NCBI GenBank assembly: GCA_017936205.1
Contig: JAGBGB010000124.1
Span: 1-5,510 of the forward strand
From: Oscillospiraceae bacterium
Lineage (GTDB): Bacteria; Bacillota; Clostridia; Oscillospirales; Oscillospiraceae
DNA: 5,510 nucleotides
Direction: 5' to 3'
Under the pieces are notes generated by a model. The model had not been told where the DNA came from. It was given only the letters and a program-made list of their open reading frames with translations, and searched no databases. Position numbers and translations under genes: made by a program. Shown here piece by piece: positions 1 to 5,510 of the stretch; positions within the stretch are counted from its first letter, which is position 1; every line of letters starts with the position of its first letter.

Positions 1-3000
1 GTCCAGATTCAGCGCTTTCCCTGCCCACTTGACCATAGGTGCAGCACAGTCCTGCAGCTCCCGATTGTTGTTGCCGAAGCTCACTGCCTCCAAATCACTG
101 AGATAGGCTCTGTGAGCCTCTGTCATGGCTGCATCCACGAGGGCATCTGTACGATAGCCCTTATAGCTCTGTGCCTGCGCACCATAGCGGAGCAGATCTG
201 CACAAAGGGTCTTCAGGCTGTCAGCTACAGTGGCCTTGTCCAGCTGAGAATAGGCATAGGTGGCAATGCTGTACTCGTCCACAGGAGAATAGTAAGGGTA
301 TCCCTCCTTGGTTCCGTAAATGACAGAAGAAATCTTGTCATTCATCTGCACAGCGGTGAGACCGTCCAGGGTAAAGTAGTAATAATAGTCACTTTCCACG
401 GGATCGGTGCGAATGGTCGTGGTCCCTGTCTTTTCGTTACCGTCATAGGTGTCAATGGTACTTTCTACATAAACCGTAGTCATGTCGAAGCCTTCCAGGA
501 GGGCCTTGGGGATCAGCAGATTGAGGGAAATATCGCTTGCAAGATTCAGGCTGTGGTTCAGCTTTAAGGTCCCATCCTCAACAGGCTCCCTAACTTCCTC
601 ATAGCCACAGGAACAAGTGGCCTTAAGGGTCCCGTCTGCAAGTGCTTCATAGCTATAGCTGTGGGCTGTGGCCATATAGCTTGCATAGACTGTCAGATCA
701 GAGGAAATATCGGTCAGTACGGCCTCGGCTCCTTCCTTGGTTTTCCAGCCTGCAAAGGTATAGTGATTAACCGCATCCGCCGCCTTTGTGGGAATTGCGC
801 CGGTATAAGAAGCAGTTTCGCCCCCATAGACCCGTTCGGTCTGCAATACCTGTCCATCCTCATTACAGAAGGTAGCAGTATAGACTCCCTCGGGCATCTG
901 CGCCTTGGGTCCGATGTAGATATAGTCCACAATGATCTCACCGGGGCTTCCGGTTTCATTTGCCGCAAAGTTGTGGAAAGCAACGGTAATATCACTGATG
1001 GTTCCTGCATTGGCAAAGGTAGTGGTGGGGAAGCCGGAAACAGAAGCATTGGCCGTAATATCTGCTTGGGTAAACAGGTCGATGGTTGCGGTAATGTATT
1101 GACCGTCGGAAACATAGTTTGTGCCTAAATTATAAGCCCTGTCGTATGTAGTAACTGCTTGCCCATTCTCGGTTTTGGTGTACCACAATCTGATAAAGGG
1201 ATCCGAATTGACAGCGGCTCTCATATTGTTCATTTTGAAACGGATCTGCATGACTTGGGCATGCTTAGGATTGTACTTGAGGGGAGCCGTGTCACCGGCA
1301 TAGGGGCTTAAGTTGGTTCCCACCTTGGTGTTTGCATCCCAATCGGAAATGGTGAGCTTTACCGTTCCTTCATCGGCGGTATTGACCGTTCCGGGGATCT
1401 TCCCGTTACGGGAATACTCCCAACGGGAGGTGCCGTCAAAGTTGAAACCGCCGTAGGCAGCTTCTTCCTGATATCTTTCCTGATCTGCAGGGAGATTGTC
1501 AAATGAGAAATAGAGCTTGTCCGTATCCACGGGAGCCTTTGCATGGACGGTTACAGAGCCCAGATCCTGAATGACCTCGTTGGGGTTCTTGTAACGGATC
1601 GTCAGGGTATAGTCCCCTACTCTTTGGGGATCGTAGGCAGGGGAACATTCCAACCAGTAGGTTCCCACCTTCTGAATGCCGTAGGCATCATAGGGGATCT
1701 CTCCCTTTGCGCCGAAGTCGTCCAGGCTGTAGTTTACACGGAGATCTCCGGCAACGAGGCTGATCAAATCTGCCGGGGAGGGACCTGCGGTAATGGTGTA
1801 ATCCTTGTGACCGGTCCAGGACAGACGCATTTTGGAGGGTGTGGCTTCGTAGGCGTAGAGGCAGGTTTGGAGATAGTCTAACTTGGCATTGGTCTGTGCC
1901 TTGGTCAGCTCGGTGACACCCCAGCCTCCGTCCGTTGCAACAGAAGCATCCCGGTAGAAGGGATAGTAGGTTCCTTTATAATGACGGTAGATCAGGAAGC
2001 TGCCGTCTTTCAGAGCATCCACCCAGGTGCCTGTGGCAAGGCTTTCGAACTGATCGGAGCCCTTTGCCCAGGTTCCATACATGCCTGTGGCGGTAAAGGT
2101 GTCATTTTTGCCCAAAACCATTCCTGTGGGAAGGGTAGGAGTACCCCAATAATCGCCGGCACCTTTTTGTATGGGGGTTCCGCCGTAATAGGTCTTGACA
2201 CCGTCCACAGCGGCACTTGCATGGGTCTGGAAGGTGGTGTAACGAATGAGCCAGTTTACCAGCCGCCTTTGAGAAGCGGAGAAATAATATTTGCCGTTGT
2301 TGAACAGTCCGGTATAATTACTGCTGACCGTTCCGGTGTTGGCATCATAGGCGAAAATTCTGTCCAGCTTTTTGTCTGCAATGACATAGGCTTGATCCGA
2401 TGTGGTCAAGGCGCTGACCTTGCTGTAGCGGTAGTACTCCTCAGAGGCGGTGACGGCAGGGGATGTATAGGGGTTCTCTTTTTTTACGGGATAGGTTGCA
2501 GAGGACCAGCCCAAATAATCATTGGGCGTGAAGGCCTCTCGATAGAAGATACCCTTGCTTGCGCTGTAGCCCACAGTTTCCGTGCCGCTCCAGTAGAGCT
2601 GACCGCAGTATGCCTTCCAGGAAGCGTGATTGGCATAGACATTCAGCCTTGCTCGGGCGGTTTCCACTTGATTGATGAAGGAAATGGTGGGGGCTACGGT
2701 TTTTACCAGATCCACATGGTAGTCTGCACCATGGTGGGGAATTTGGAGAAGGTCGCTTTTCAGATCTGCCGCAGGGTACATGCCCAGAAGGAGAGCATCT
2801 GCCTTTTGCAGGTCTCCTGTGAGAAGGAGCTTTTTGCCGTCAAAGGTGACCCTCAGGACGGTAGAAGTGTTGTTTTCGTTGGGATAGTCCGTACAGGAGC
2901 TGTCGTTTAGGAGGAGCTTGTTACTGCTGTTGGGCTTGTAGCGGTCCTCTGTGGTGTAGAGCACATCGAATTGTACGCCTGCAATGGCAAAGCTGTCTCC

Positions 3001-3924
3001 GGTGTGGGGCTTATAAAACTTTGCCTCGGGATAGAGCTTGCTCACAATGCGAGTATAGGAACGAGAGGTGTTAAGCACCTCGAAATTATACATGATGTTC
3101 TTTAATAAGAAGGAATCGTTATAAATGGAAATAAATCGGGGGAAGCCTGCATAGTGGTCTGCATGACCGTGGCTGATGAACCATGTGTTAATGATCATTC
3201 GCTCCCCTTCGGGAACCCCGGTGATCTCCCGACAGAAGCGGTATAGCTTCTCTGCATCCCGATCACCCATTTGTTCCAGACCGCCGCCGTCTACGATGAA
3301 TAGGCTGTTGTCGGGCATCCTTATGATGTACATGGATCCGGCTTCGTTTCGGCGCTGTGTGGTGTTGGGATCTGTACCGGCGGCATAACAGTCGTCAGGG
3401 TTGCTCAGAGCGTACATGTATACCTGGGTTTCCTTGGTGCCTGTGCCGCTGTAGGAAAATCGTTGGAGAGTGTCGGGATGGGTATCCACGATGAGCCGTA
3501 CTTGCTGACTTGCGGCGGTATAGTAGGCATAGATGATGTAGTCTTCATTGGGGGATAGATAGCGTAAGTAACGGTTCTTGTCCGTCTTCCCCTCAACCAC
3601 CTTAGAGTACAGACGGGTGTAGCCCTTGCTTAACAGACCCTTACAGTAGTTCAGATATTCCGTAGCATTGGTGTTGCAGATGATCTGCATTTTGGATTCG
3701 TAGGGCTCATCCTGCCAGGTGGTAGCTTGTCCACCATCATAGATCATCCAGGAAGATGCAGTGCCGTGGGTATAGGTGGGGACAGAAATACTGCTGACGG
3801 AGGGTGCCCGATGGGGAGGCATGGCTTGTGCTGTCTGTCCTGAGACCGCAATAGCGGGGGCGAGGAGAGAAAAGAGCAATAGGGACAGGAAAAGAAGGAT
3901 GCCGAAACGGTTGATGTATTTCAT
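1..3924 (-). CDS. Large secreted multidomain protein with ComEC-like metallo-beta-lactamase domain (3' end outside window)
   Basis: The frame is open for 1308 codons from ATG at 3924 to the window edge with no stop. The start is fixed by AAAGGAGG 8 nt upstream and by a signal peptide (MKYINR, then a leucine-rich core, AIA cleavage site near residue 26). Residues about 69-128 form a small N-terminal module. Residues about 195-460 are an MBL fold of the ComEC/Rec2 C-terminal type: FIVDGG at 209-214, the metal motif HGHADH at 252-257, NNTS at 351-354, TGD at 369-371 and HHG at 397-399, so the metal ligands look intact. About 470-700 is unrecognised, rich in Tyr, Trp and Gly. About 715-800 looks Ig-like. 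About 803-1008 looks like a carbohydrate-binding jelly roll, ending in VDYIYIG. About 1009-1086 resembles an InlB/Listeria-Bacteroides B-repeat (YTFAGW). CSCG lies at 1104-1107, and a C-terminal domain starts near 1121. Probably an exported or surface hydrolase; substrate unknown. Domain names come from motif memory, not a search. Confidence 0.93.
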   Translation of the reverse strand, partial: MKYINRFGILLFLSLLLFSLLAPAIAVSGQTAQAMPPHRAPSVSSISVPTYTHGTASSWMIYDGGQATTWQDEPYESKMQIICNTNATEYLNYCKGLLSKGYTRLYSKVVEGKTDKNRYLRYLSPNEDYIIYAYYTAASQQVRLIVDTHPDTLQRFSYSGTGTKETQVYMYALSNPDDCYAAGTDPNTTQRRNEAGSMYIIRMPDNSLFIVDGGGLEQMGDRDAEKLYRFCREITGVPEGERMIINTWFISHGHADHYAGFPRFISIYNDSFLLKNIMYNFEVLNTSRSYTRIVSKLYPEAKFYKPHTGDSFAIAGVQFDVLYTTEDRYKPNSSNKLLLNDSSCTDYPNENNTSTVLRVTFDGKKLLLTGDLQKADALLLGMYPAADLKSDLLQIPHHGADYHVDLVKTVAPTISFINQVETARARLNVYANHASWKAYCGQLYWSGTETVGYSASKGIFYREAFTPNDYLGWSSATYPVKKENPYTSPAVTASEEYYRYSKVSALTTSDQAYVIADKKLDRIFAYDANTGTVSSNYTGLFNNGKYYFSASQRRLVNWLIRYTTFQTHASAAVDGVKTYYGGTPIQKGAGDYWGTPTLPTGMVLGKNDTFTATGMYGTWAKGSDQFESLATGTWVDALKDGSFLIYRHYKGTYYPFYRDASVATDGGWGVTELTKAQTNAKLDYLQTCLYAYEATPSKMRLSWTGHKDYTITAGPSPADLISLVAGDLRVNYSLDDFGAKGEIPYDAYGIQKVGTYWLECSPAYDPQRVGDYTLTIRYKNPNEVIQDLGSVTVHAKAPVDTDKLYFSFDNLPADQERYQEEAAYGGFNFDGTSRWEYSRNGKIPGTVNTADEGTVKLTISDWDANTKVGTNLSPYAGDTAPLKYNPKHAQVMQIRFKMNNMRAAVNSDPFIRLWYTKTENGQAVTTYDRAYNLGTNYVSDGQYITATIDLFTQADITANASVSGFPTTTFANAGTISDITVAFHNFAANETGSPGEIIVDYIYIGPKAQMPEGVYTATFCNEDGQVLQTERVYGGETASYTGAIPTKAADAVNHYTFAGWKTKEGAEAVLTDISSDLTVYASYMATAHSYSYEALADGTLKATCSCGYEEVREPVEDGTLKLNHSLNLASDISLNLLIPKALLEGFDMTTVYVESTIDTYDGNEKTGTTTIRTDPVESDYYYYFTLDGLTAVQMNDKISSVIYGTKEGYPYYSPVDEYSIATYAYSQLDKATVADSLKTLCADLLRYGAQAQSYKGYRTDALVDAAMTEAHRAYLSDLEAVSFGNNNRELQDCAAPMVKWAGKALNLD

Positions 3925-3932
3925 AAGAATTG

Positions 3933-3940
3933 CCTCCTTT
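3933..3940 (-). promoter_or_regulatory. Strong ribosome binding site of the large secreted protein gene
   Basis: AAAGGAGG on the minus strand, 8 nt before ATG at 3924-3922. It is an almost perfect anti-16S match and fixes the start, which opens directly onto a signal peptide. Confidence 0.85.
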
Positions 3941-3985
3941 GGATAGGGGTGTTTTGTGAAATGCGTTGTTGTTTCACCGATTACG

Positions 3986-4014
3986 ATTATACTGTAAAAG
4001 CATGCCGAAAGCAA
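3986..4014 (-). promoter_or_regulatory. Sigma-A type promoter of the large secreted protein gene
   Basis: On the minus strand there is a -35 TTGCTT (4014-4009), a 17-base spacer and a perfect -10 TATAAT (3991-3986). Transcription would start near 3979, giving a leader of about 55 nt before the ATG at 3924. The spacing is ideal and the site lies just upstream of a strong ribosome site. No operator-like dyad was seen overlapping it. Confidence 0.75.
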
Positions 4015-4188
4015 TAGGCTACATAGGTGTCACCCGTACAATTTTTCCATTCAAAAGCTCAAATCACCGTTCATCGCTGTAGGAAATCGACATGATAAAT
4101 CGGCATCGTACAGGGCGCAGGGGGATTTTGGTGAGAGAATGGCTTGACAGCAATGCTGTTTTATGGCACAGTAAAGGTGAGCGAAAAT
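4015..4188. other. Intergenic spacer without a recognised gene
   Basis: This stretch lies between the promoter of the large gene and the first palindromic repeat. I see no credible coding region, RNA gene or terminator. The only structure noted is a short dyad, ACAGCA-A-TGCTGT at 4147-4159, followed by a short T-run. Its meaning is unknown. Confidence 0.5.
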
Positions 4189-4304
4189 AACACAGGGGGA
4201 CGGTTCTGTGTGCTGAGTCAAATCCAGAACTTTTTCTATCACAGCACACAGAAATATTCGTCATTTCCGAAGAAAACAGAACTATTTCTCACAACACAGA
4301 GAAC
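4189..4304 (+). repeat. Palindromic REP/MITE-like repeat, copy 1
   Basis: 116 bp, starting AACACAGGGGGACGGTT and ending AACACAGAGAAC. It differs from copies 2 and 3 by one extra G in the G-run and by a diverged loop (CCAGAACTTTTTCTATCA instead of the TGAAAGTTTTGCTGTCTC type). A 12-bp perfect inverted repeat, TTCTGTGTGCTG (4204-4215) and CAGCACACAGAA (4242-4253), can form a hairpin. A second stem, AGAAATA with TATTTCT, lies at about 4250-4289. Its right side continues directly into an IS110-like left end. The GGGGACGGTT/AACCGTCCCC core resembles REP-like sequences linked to Y1 REP transposases in Firmicutes; that link is from general knowledge. Confidence 0.85.
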
Positions 4305-4330
4305 ATCCGTGCACGAGCTGCACACACGCT
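4305..4330 (+). repeat. Conserved junction segment between repeat and IS110 left end
   Basis: This 26-bp segment (ending GCTGCACACACGCT) is shared, with small changes, by 5436-5461 but is absent after repeat copy 2. It could be the target flank, part of the IS110 terminus, or an extension of the repeat. Its last 11 bases recur inside the leader at 4436-4446. Confidence 0.6.
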
Positions 4331-4349
4331 CCATGAACCCTTGATTTTA

Positions 4350-4358
4350 TGCTATACT
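4350..4358 (+). promoter_or_regulatory. Extended -10 promoter element in the IS110 left end
   Basis: TGCTATACT fits the TGnTATAAT extended -10 pattern. No good -35 lies 16-18 bases upstream. In IS110 elements the joined ends of the circular form can complete such a promoter, so a missing -35 in the inserted form would fit, but this is inference. The identical TGCTATACT occurs at 5481-5489 in the second element. Confidence 0.5.
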
Positions 4359-4511
4359 GTAAGTGCGGGGCGAGACCGAGGGACGGTTTGTTGCAGCAAA
4401 GCACGCCTGATAGAACATGGTTCGGCTTCCTTTGAGCACACACGCTGGACTTTAATGTCGTACGCAAAACTTTTTATCTTCAGGAAGCCGCCCCCGCATC
4501 TTACAGTATAG
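4352..4511. repeat. Inverted repeat enclosing the IS110 leader
   Basis: The left arm 4352-4370 (19 nt) pairs with the right arm 4492-4511 (20 nt). The match is exact apart from one extra base (GTGCGGGG against GATGCGGGG, read as reverse complement). The right arm ends 10 bases before the transposase ATG, so pairing could also hide the region of its ribosome site. Confidence 0.88.
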
Positions 4512-4520
4512 GGGGTACGC
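4365..4520 (+). ncRNA. Candidate IS110 bridge RNA in the leader
   Basis: The leader upstream of the transposase start is highly structured. An outer imperfect inverted repeat joins CTATACTGTAAGTGCGGGG (4352-4370) to its partner at 4492-4511, with one bulged base. An inner 9-bp perfect stem joins CGGCTTCCT (4423-4431) to AGGAAGCCG (4482-4490) around a 50-nt loop. An extended -10 (TGCTATACT, 4350-4358) would start a transcript near 4365, whose GCGGGG 5' end pairs with CCCCGC at 4492-4497. Place, size and multi-loop form fit the bridge RNAs known for IS110 elements such as IS621, which specify donor and target by two internal loops. Exact ends and loop assignments are inferred; expression is not shown. 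Confidence 0.55.
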
Positions 4521-4521
4521 T

Positions 4522-4634
4522 ATGGATGTTTTAATGGAATGTTGTTGCGGTTTAGATGTGCACCGTGACATGGTGGAAGCCTGTATTATTAAGGGCATGT
4601 TGGAAACACCCCAAATAATACGGGAACAGTTCAT
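4522..4634 (+). pseudogene. IS110-family transposase, N-terminal fragment
   Basis: ATG at 4522 begins MDVLMECCCGLDVHRDMVEA. The CCGLDVH pattern is the first strand of the RuvC-like DEDD domain of IS110/IS1111 transposases; D12 would be the first catalytic acidic residue. Only residues 1-37, to REQF, are transposase-like; a full protein is usually several hundred residues. From 4635 the frame runs into repeat copy 2 and stops at 4764, adding 43 repeat-encoded residues and giving an 80-residue chimera that lacks the rest of the catalytic domain and the C-terminal serine domain. A weak AGGGGG at 4510-4515 may be its ribosome site. It cannot act as a transposase; a full relative could supply function in trans. 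Confidence 0.8.
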
Positions 4635-4795
4635 AACACAGGGGACGGTTCTGTGTGCTGAGTCAAATCTGAAAGTTTTGCTGTCTCAGCACACAGAAAT
4701 ATTAGTCATTTTCGAAGAAAACAGAACTATTTCTCGCAACACAGAGAACCGGCCCCTGTGCTAAAACCGTCCCCTGTGTTAAACCGTCCCCTGTC
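4635..4795 (+). repeat. Palindromic REP/MITE-like repeat, copy 2, with the fullest right end
   Basis: The left terminus AACACAGGGGACGGTT (4635-4650) is the exact reverse complement of AACCGTCCCCTGTGTT at 4765-4780, giving 16-bp perfect terminal inverted repeats around a 146-bp unit. Inside is a 14-bp perfect stem, TTCTGTGTGCTGAG (4649-4662) with CTCAGCACACAGAA (4685-4698), around a 22-nt loop. The first 115 bp differ from copy 3 at only three positions by my reading, all C/T changes. The left end abuts the IS110 transposase remnant. The right end runs through tandem GTCCCCTGT units into the 3' end of the membrane-protein gene. The small size and lack of coding capacity suggest an element mobilised in trans. 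Confidence 0.88.
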
Positions 4796-5304
4796 TTGTT
4801 GTCTTCTACTATCCTGCAACTTAAAACCATGCGACTTCTTGGCAAATAGGAAAACTCAACGCTCATGCCGGGAGTTAGTCCGTCTGCGGTCAGGAAATAG
4901 TATTGTGTTTCCTCAATCTTTACATAGCTAGCAAAATAAGGCTTTTTTTCAGAGTCTATATTAAATTTTGGAGAATAGGGCACTGGTGAAATATTTGTAA
5001 TTGTCCCTTGCTCAACAATAGCGTGTTCTTCTGTTTCAAACGGAAGATACATACTATAACGGAAGGTTGGCCATATAATTGTAAAGAAAAACACCACAAC
5101 ATATGCAACAGAGAGTAAATGAAACAAAATCTCAAACAGAGCGTCAAATTTCGAACTATTGCGAGCCGCCATTGTAATGCACAGCGTTTTTATTACTTTG
5201 TAAAGGACGAATAAGATTGCCACAATGCAAACAATCACACCCACTAATTCCCCTTCAAATGCAGCAGCATAGTATTCATCCATCGGAAAATCAGGTTGAA
5301 TCAT
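4702..5304 (-). CDS. Small two-helix membrane protein of unknown function with a repeat-derived C-terminus
   Basis: ATG at 5304 (MIQPDFPMDEYY) is chosen because GGAGG ends 9 nt upstream. An in-frame ATG at 5352 lies inside the repeat and would add 16 repeat-encoded residues with no ribosome site. The product is 200 residues. Hydrophobic helices lie at about 20-41 and 58-78, joined by a short polar segment with Arg and Lys. About 95-168 is a soluble beta-rich domain (EQGTITNIS, ASYVKIEETQYYF, LTPGMSVEFSYLP). I do not recognise a named family. From residue 171 the sequence is encoded by repeat copy 2 (TGDGLTQGTV and on), so the native stop is lost and 30 foreign residues follow. The gene is more AT-rich than the large upstream gene, which suggests transfer. 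It may still be translated, but could be a decaying gene. Confidence 0.7.
   Translation of the reverse strand: MIQPDFPMDEYYAAAFEGELVGVIVCIVAILFVLYKVIKTLCITMAARNSSKFDALFEILFHLLSVAYVVVFFFTIIWPTFRYSMYLPFETEEHAIVEQGTITNISPVPYSPKFNIDSEKKPYFASYVKIEETQYYFLTADGLTPGMSVEFSYLPRSRMVLSCRIVEDNKTGDGLTQGTVLAQGPVLCVARNSSVFFEND
4746..4794 (+). repeat. Three tandem 14-bp REP-core units
   Basis: AAACCGTCCCCTGT occurs at 4764-4777 and 4781-4794, and a degenerate copy, GAACCGGCCCCTGT, at 4746-4759. The spacing is 17-18 bp. These are the terminal motif of the repeat family, read in the opposite orientation to its left end. They suggest stacked or nested repeat ends at this site. Confidence 0.8.
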
Positions 5305-5313
5305 TCTTGGTAG

Positions 5314-5318
5314 CCTCC
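5314..5318 (-). promoter_or_regulatory. Ribosome binding site of the membrane-protein gene at the repeat border
   Basis: GGAGG on the minus strand (CCTCC on plus) with 9 nt to ATG at 5304. Repeat copy 3 begins at 5321, so only about two bases of native DNA lie upstream of the site. No -10/-35 pair was found in the repeat in the right orientation, so the source of transcription is unclear. Confidence 0.65.
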
Positions 5319-5320
5319 AT

Positions 5321-5435
5321 AACACAGGGGACGGTTCTGTGCGCTGAGTCAAATCTGAAAGTTTTGCTGTCTCAGCACACAGAAATATTAGTCATCTTCG
5401 AAGAAAACAGAACTATTTCTTGCAACACAGAGAAC
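5321..5435 (+). repeat. Palindromic REP/MITE-like repeat, copy 3
   Basis: 115 bp in the same orientation as copies 1 and 2 and nearly identical to copy 2. It starts AACACAGGGGACGGTT immediately next to the CCTCC (ribosome site complement) of the minus-strand membrane-protein gene. On its right it continues into the same IS110-type left end that follows copy 1, and the match runs to the window edge. Confidence 0.87.
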
Positions 5436-5461
5436 ATCCATGCAAGAGCTGCACACACGCT

Positions 5462-5510
5462 CCATGAACCCTTAGTTTTATGCTATACTGTAAGTGCGGG
5501 GCGAGACCGA
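5462..5510 (+). mobile_element. Second IS110-type left end, cut by the window edge
   Basis: The sequence from CCATGAACCC through TGCTATACTGTAAG to GCGAGACCGA repeats 4331-4379 with one change (TTGATT to TTAGTT). It follows repeat copy 3 just as the first element follows copy 1, so a second IS110 leader, and perhaps an intact transposase, should lie to the right of the window. Confidence 0.75.

Larger units (their letters stand above)
4331..4634 (+). mobile_element. IS110-family element, left-end remnant
   Basis: This segment holds a noncoding leader of about 190 bp followed by the first 37 codons of an IS110-type transposase, and is then cut by repeat copy 2 at 4635. The rest of the transposase is not seen downstream. 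IS110 elements characteristically carry a noncoding end region that encodes a bridge RNA and usually make no terminal inverted repeats or target duplications, so the exact left boundary is uncertain. 4331 is chosen because it follows the CT of an 11-nt motif that is repeated inside the leader. The earliest possible left boundary is 4305, where copy 1 stops matching copy 2. The same left end appears again at 5462-5510. Confidence 0.7.

Noticed and set aside
112..1881. Plus-strand open frames of 112-155 codons at 112-567, 661-1128 and 1543-1881
   Set aside because: Antisense shadows of the large secreted-protein gene; no credible starts or motifs.
1981..2910. Plus-strand open frame of 309 codons
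   Set aside because: It lies wholly antisense to the large minus-strand gene, which has a signal peptide, promoter, ribosome site and MBL motifs. The plus frame is an arithmetic shadow without a ribosome site or recognisable domain.
4144..4172. TTGACA at 4144-4149 as a promoter -35
   Set aside because: No acceptable -10 lies 16-18 bases downstream; the hexamer is part of a small dyad.
4331..4420. CATGG (4416-4420) in the leader as a guide for CCATG (4331-4335) at the element end
   Set aside because: Only five bases match and the pairing does not extend into the CT dinucleotide, so it is too weak to call.
4051..4467. Several open frames of about 60-66 codons around the first repeat and leader
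   Set aside because: They fall in the spacer, palindromic repeat and structured leader. Their residues just read through repeat DNA, and none has a good ribosome site.
4702..5352. Longer start at 5352 for the membrane-protein gene
   Set aside because: The extra 16 residues are encoded by repeat copy 3 and have no ribosome site; GGAGG is correctly placed for the start at 5304.
4189..5435. CRISPR array from the three repeated units
   Set aside because: Units are about 115 bp, palindromic and irregularly spaced by genes and IS sequence; there are no short regular repeats or spacers and no cas genes.

Overview
The window looks like chromosomal DNA of a gut-type Firmicute, probably class Clostridia near Oscillospiraceae. 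This is inferred from protein style: strong AAAGGAGG ribosome sites, and a very large exported protein built from domains that recur in those bacteria. I could run no database search.

Positions 1-3924 are one uninterrupted minus-strand reading frame of 1308 codons that starts at 3924 and leaves the window at its left edge without a stop. It has a signal peptide, a ComEC-like metallo-beta-lactamase (MBL) domain with an intact HGHADH motif, several beta-sandwich-like segments, a B-repeat-like module, a short CxC module, and a C-terminal domain cut by the window edge. A good promoter (TTGCTT, 17 bp, TATAAT) and a strong ribosome site lie just upstream.

Positions 4189-5510 are a repeat-rich mobile-element zone. 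Three same-orientation copies of a palindromic repeat of about 115 bp start at 4189, 4635 and 5321. Their AACACAGGGGACGGTT ends resemble the REP-like sequences linked to Y1 (TnpA-REP/RAYT) transposases. Copies 1 and 3 each run into the left end of an IS110-family element. The first element keeps a structured leader of about 160 nt, in the place where IS110 elements encode a bridge RNA, plus the first 37 codons of the transposase; repeat copy 2 cuts it off. The second element has only its first bases inside the window.

Between repeat copies 2 and 3 lies a small AT-richer minus-strand gene for a two-helix membrane protein. Its ribosome site touches one repeat, and its last 30 codons and stop are supplied by the other. 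The most interesting observations are the folded leader RNA, its short exact matches to the element's own flank and to the repeat core, and the double [repeat + IS110 end] layout. No complete new system can be shown within this window.
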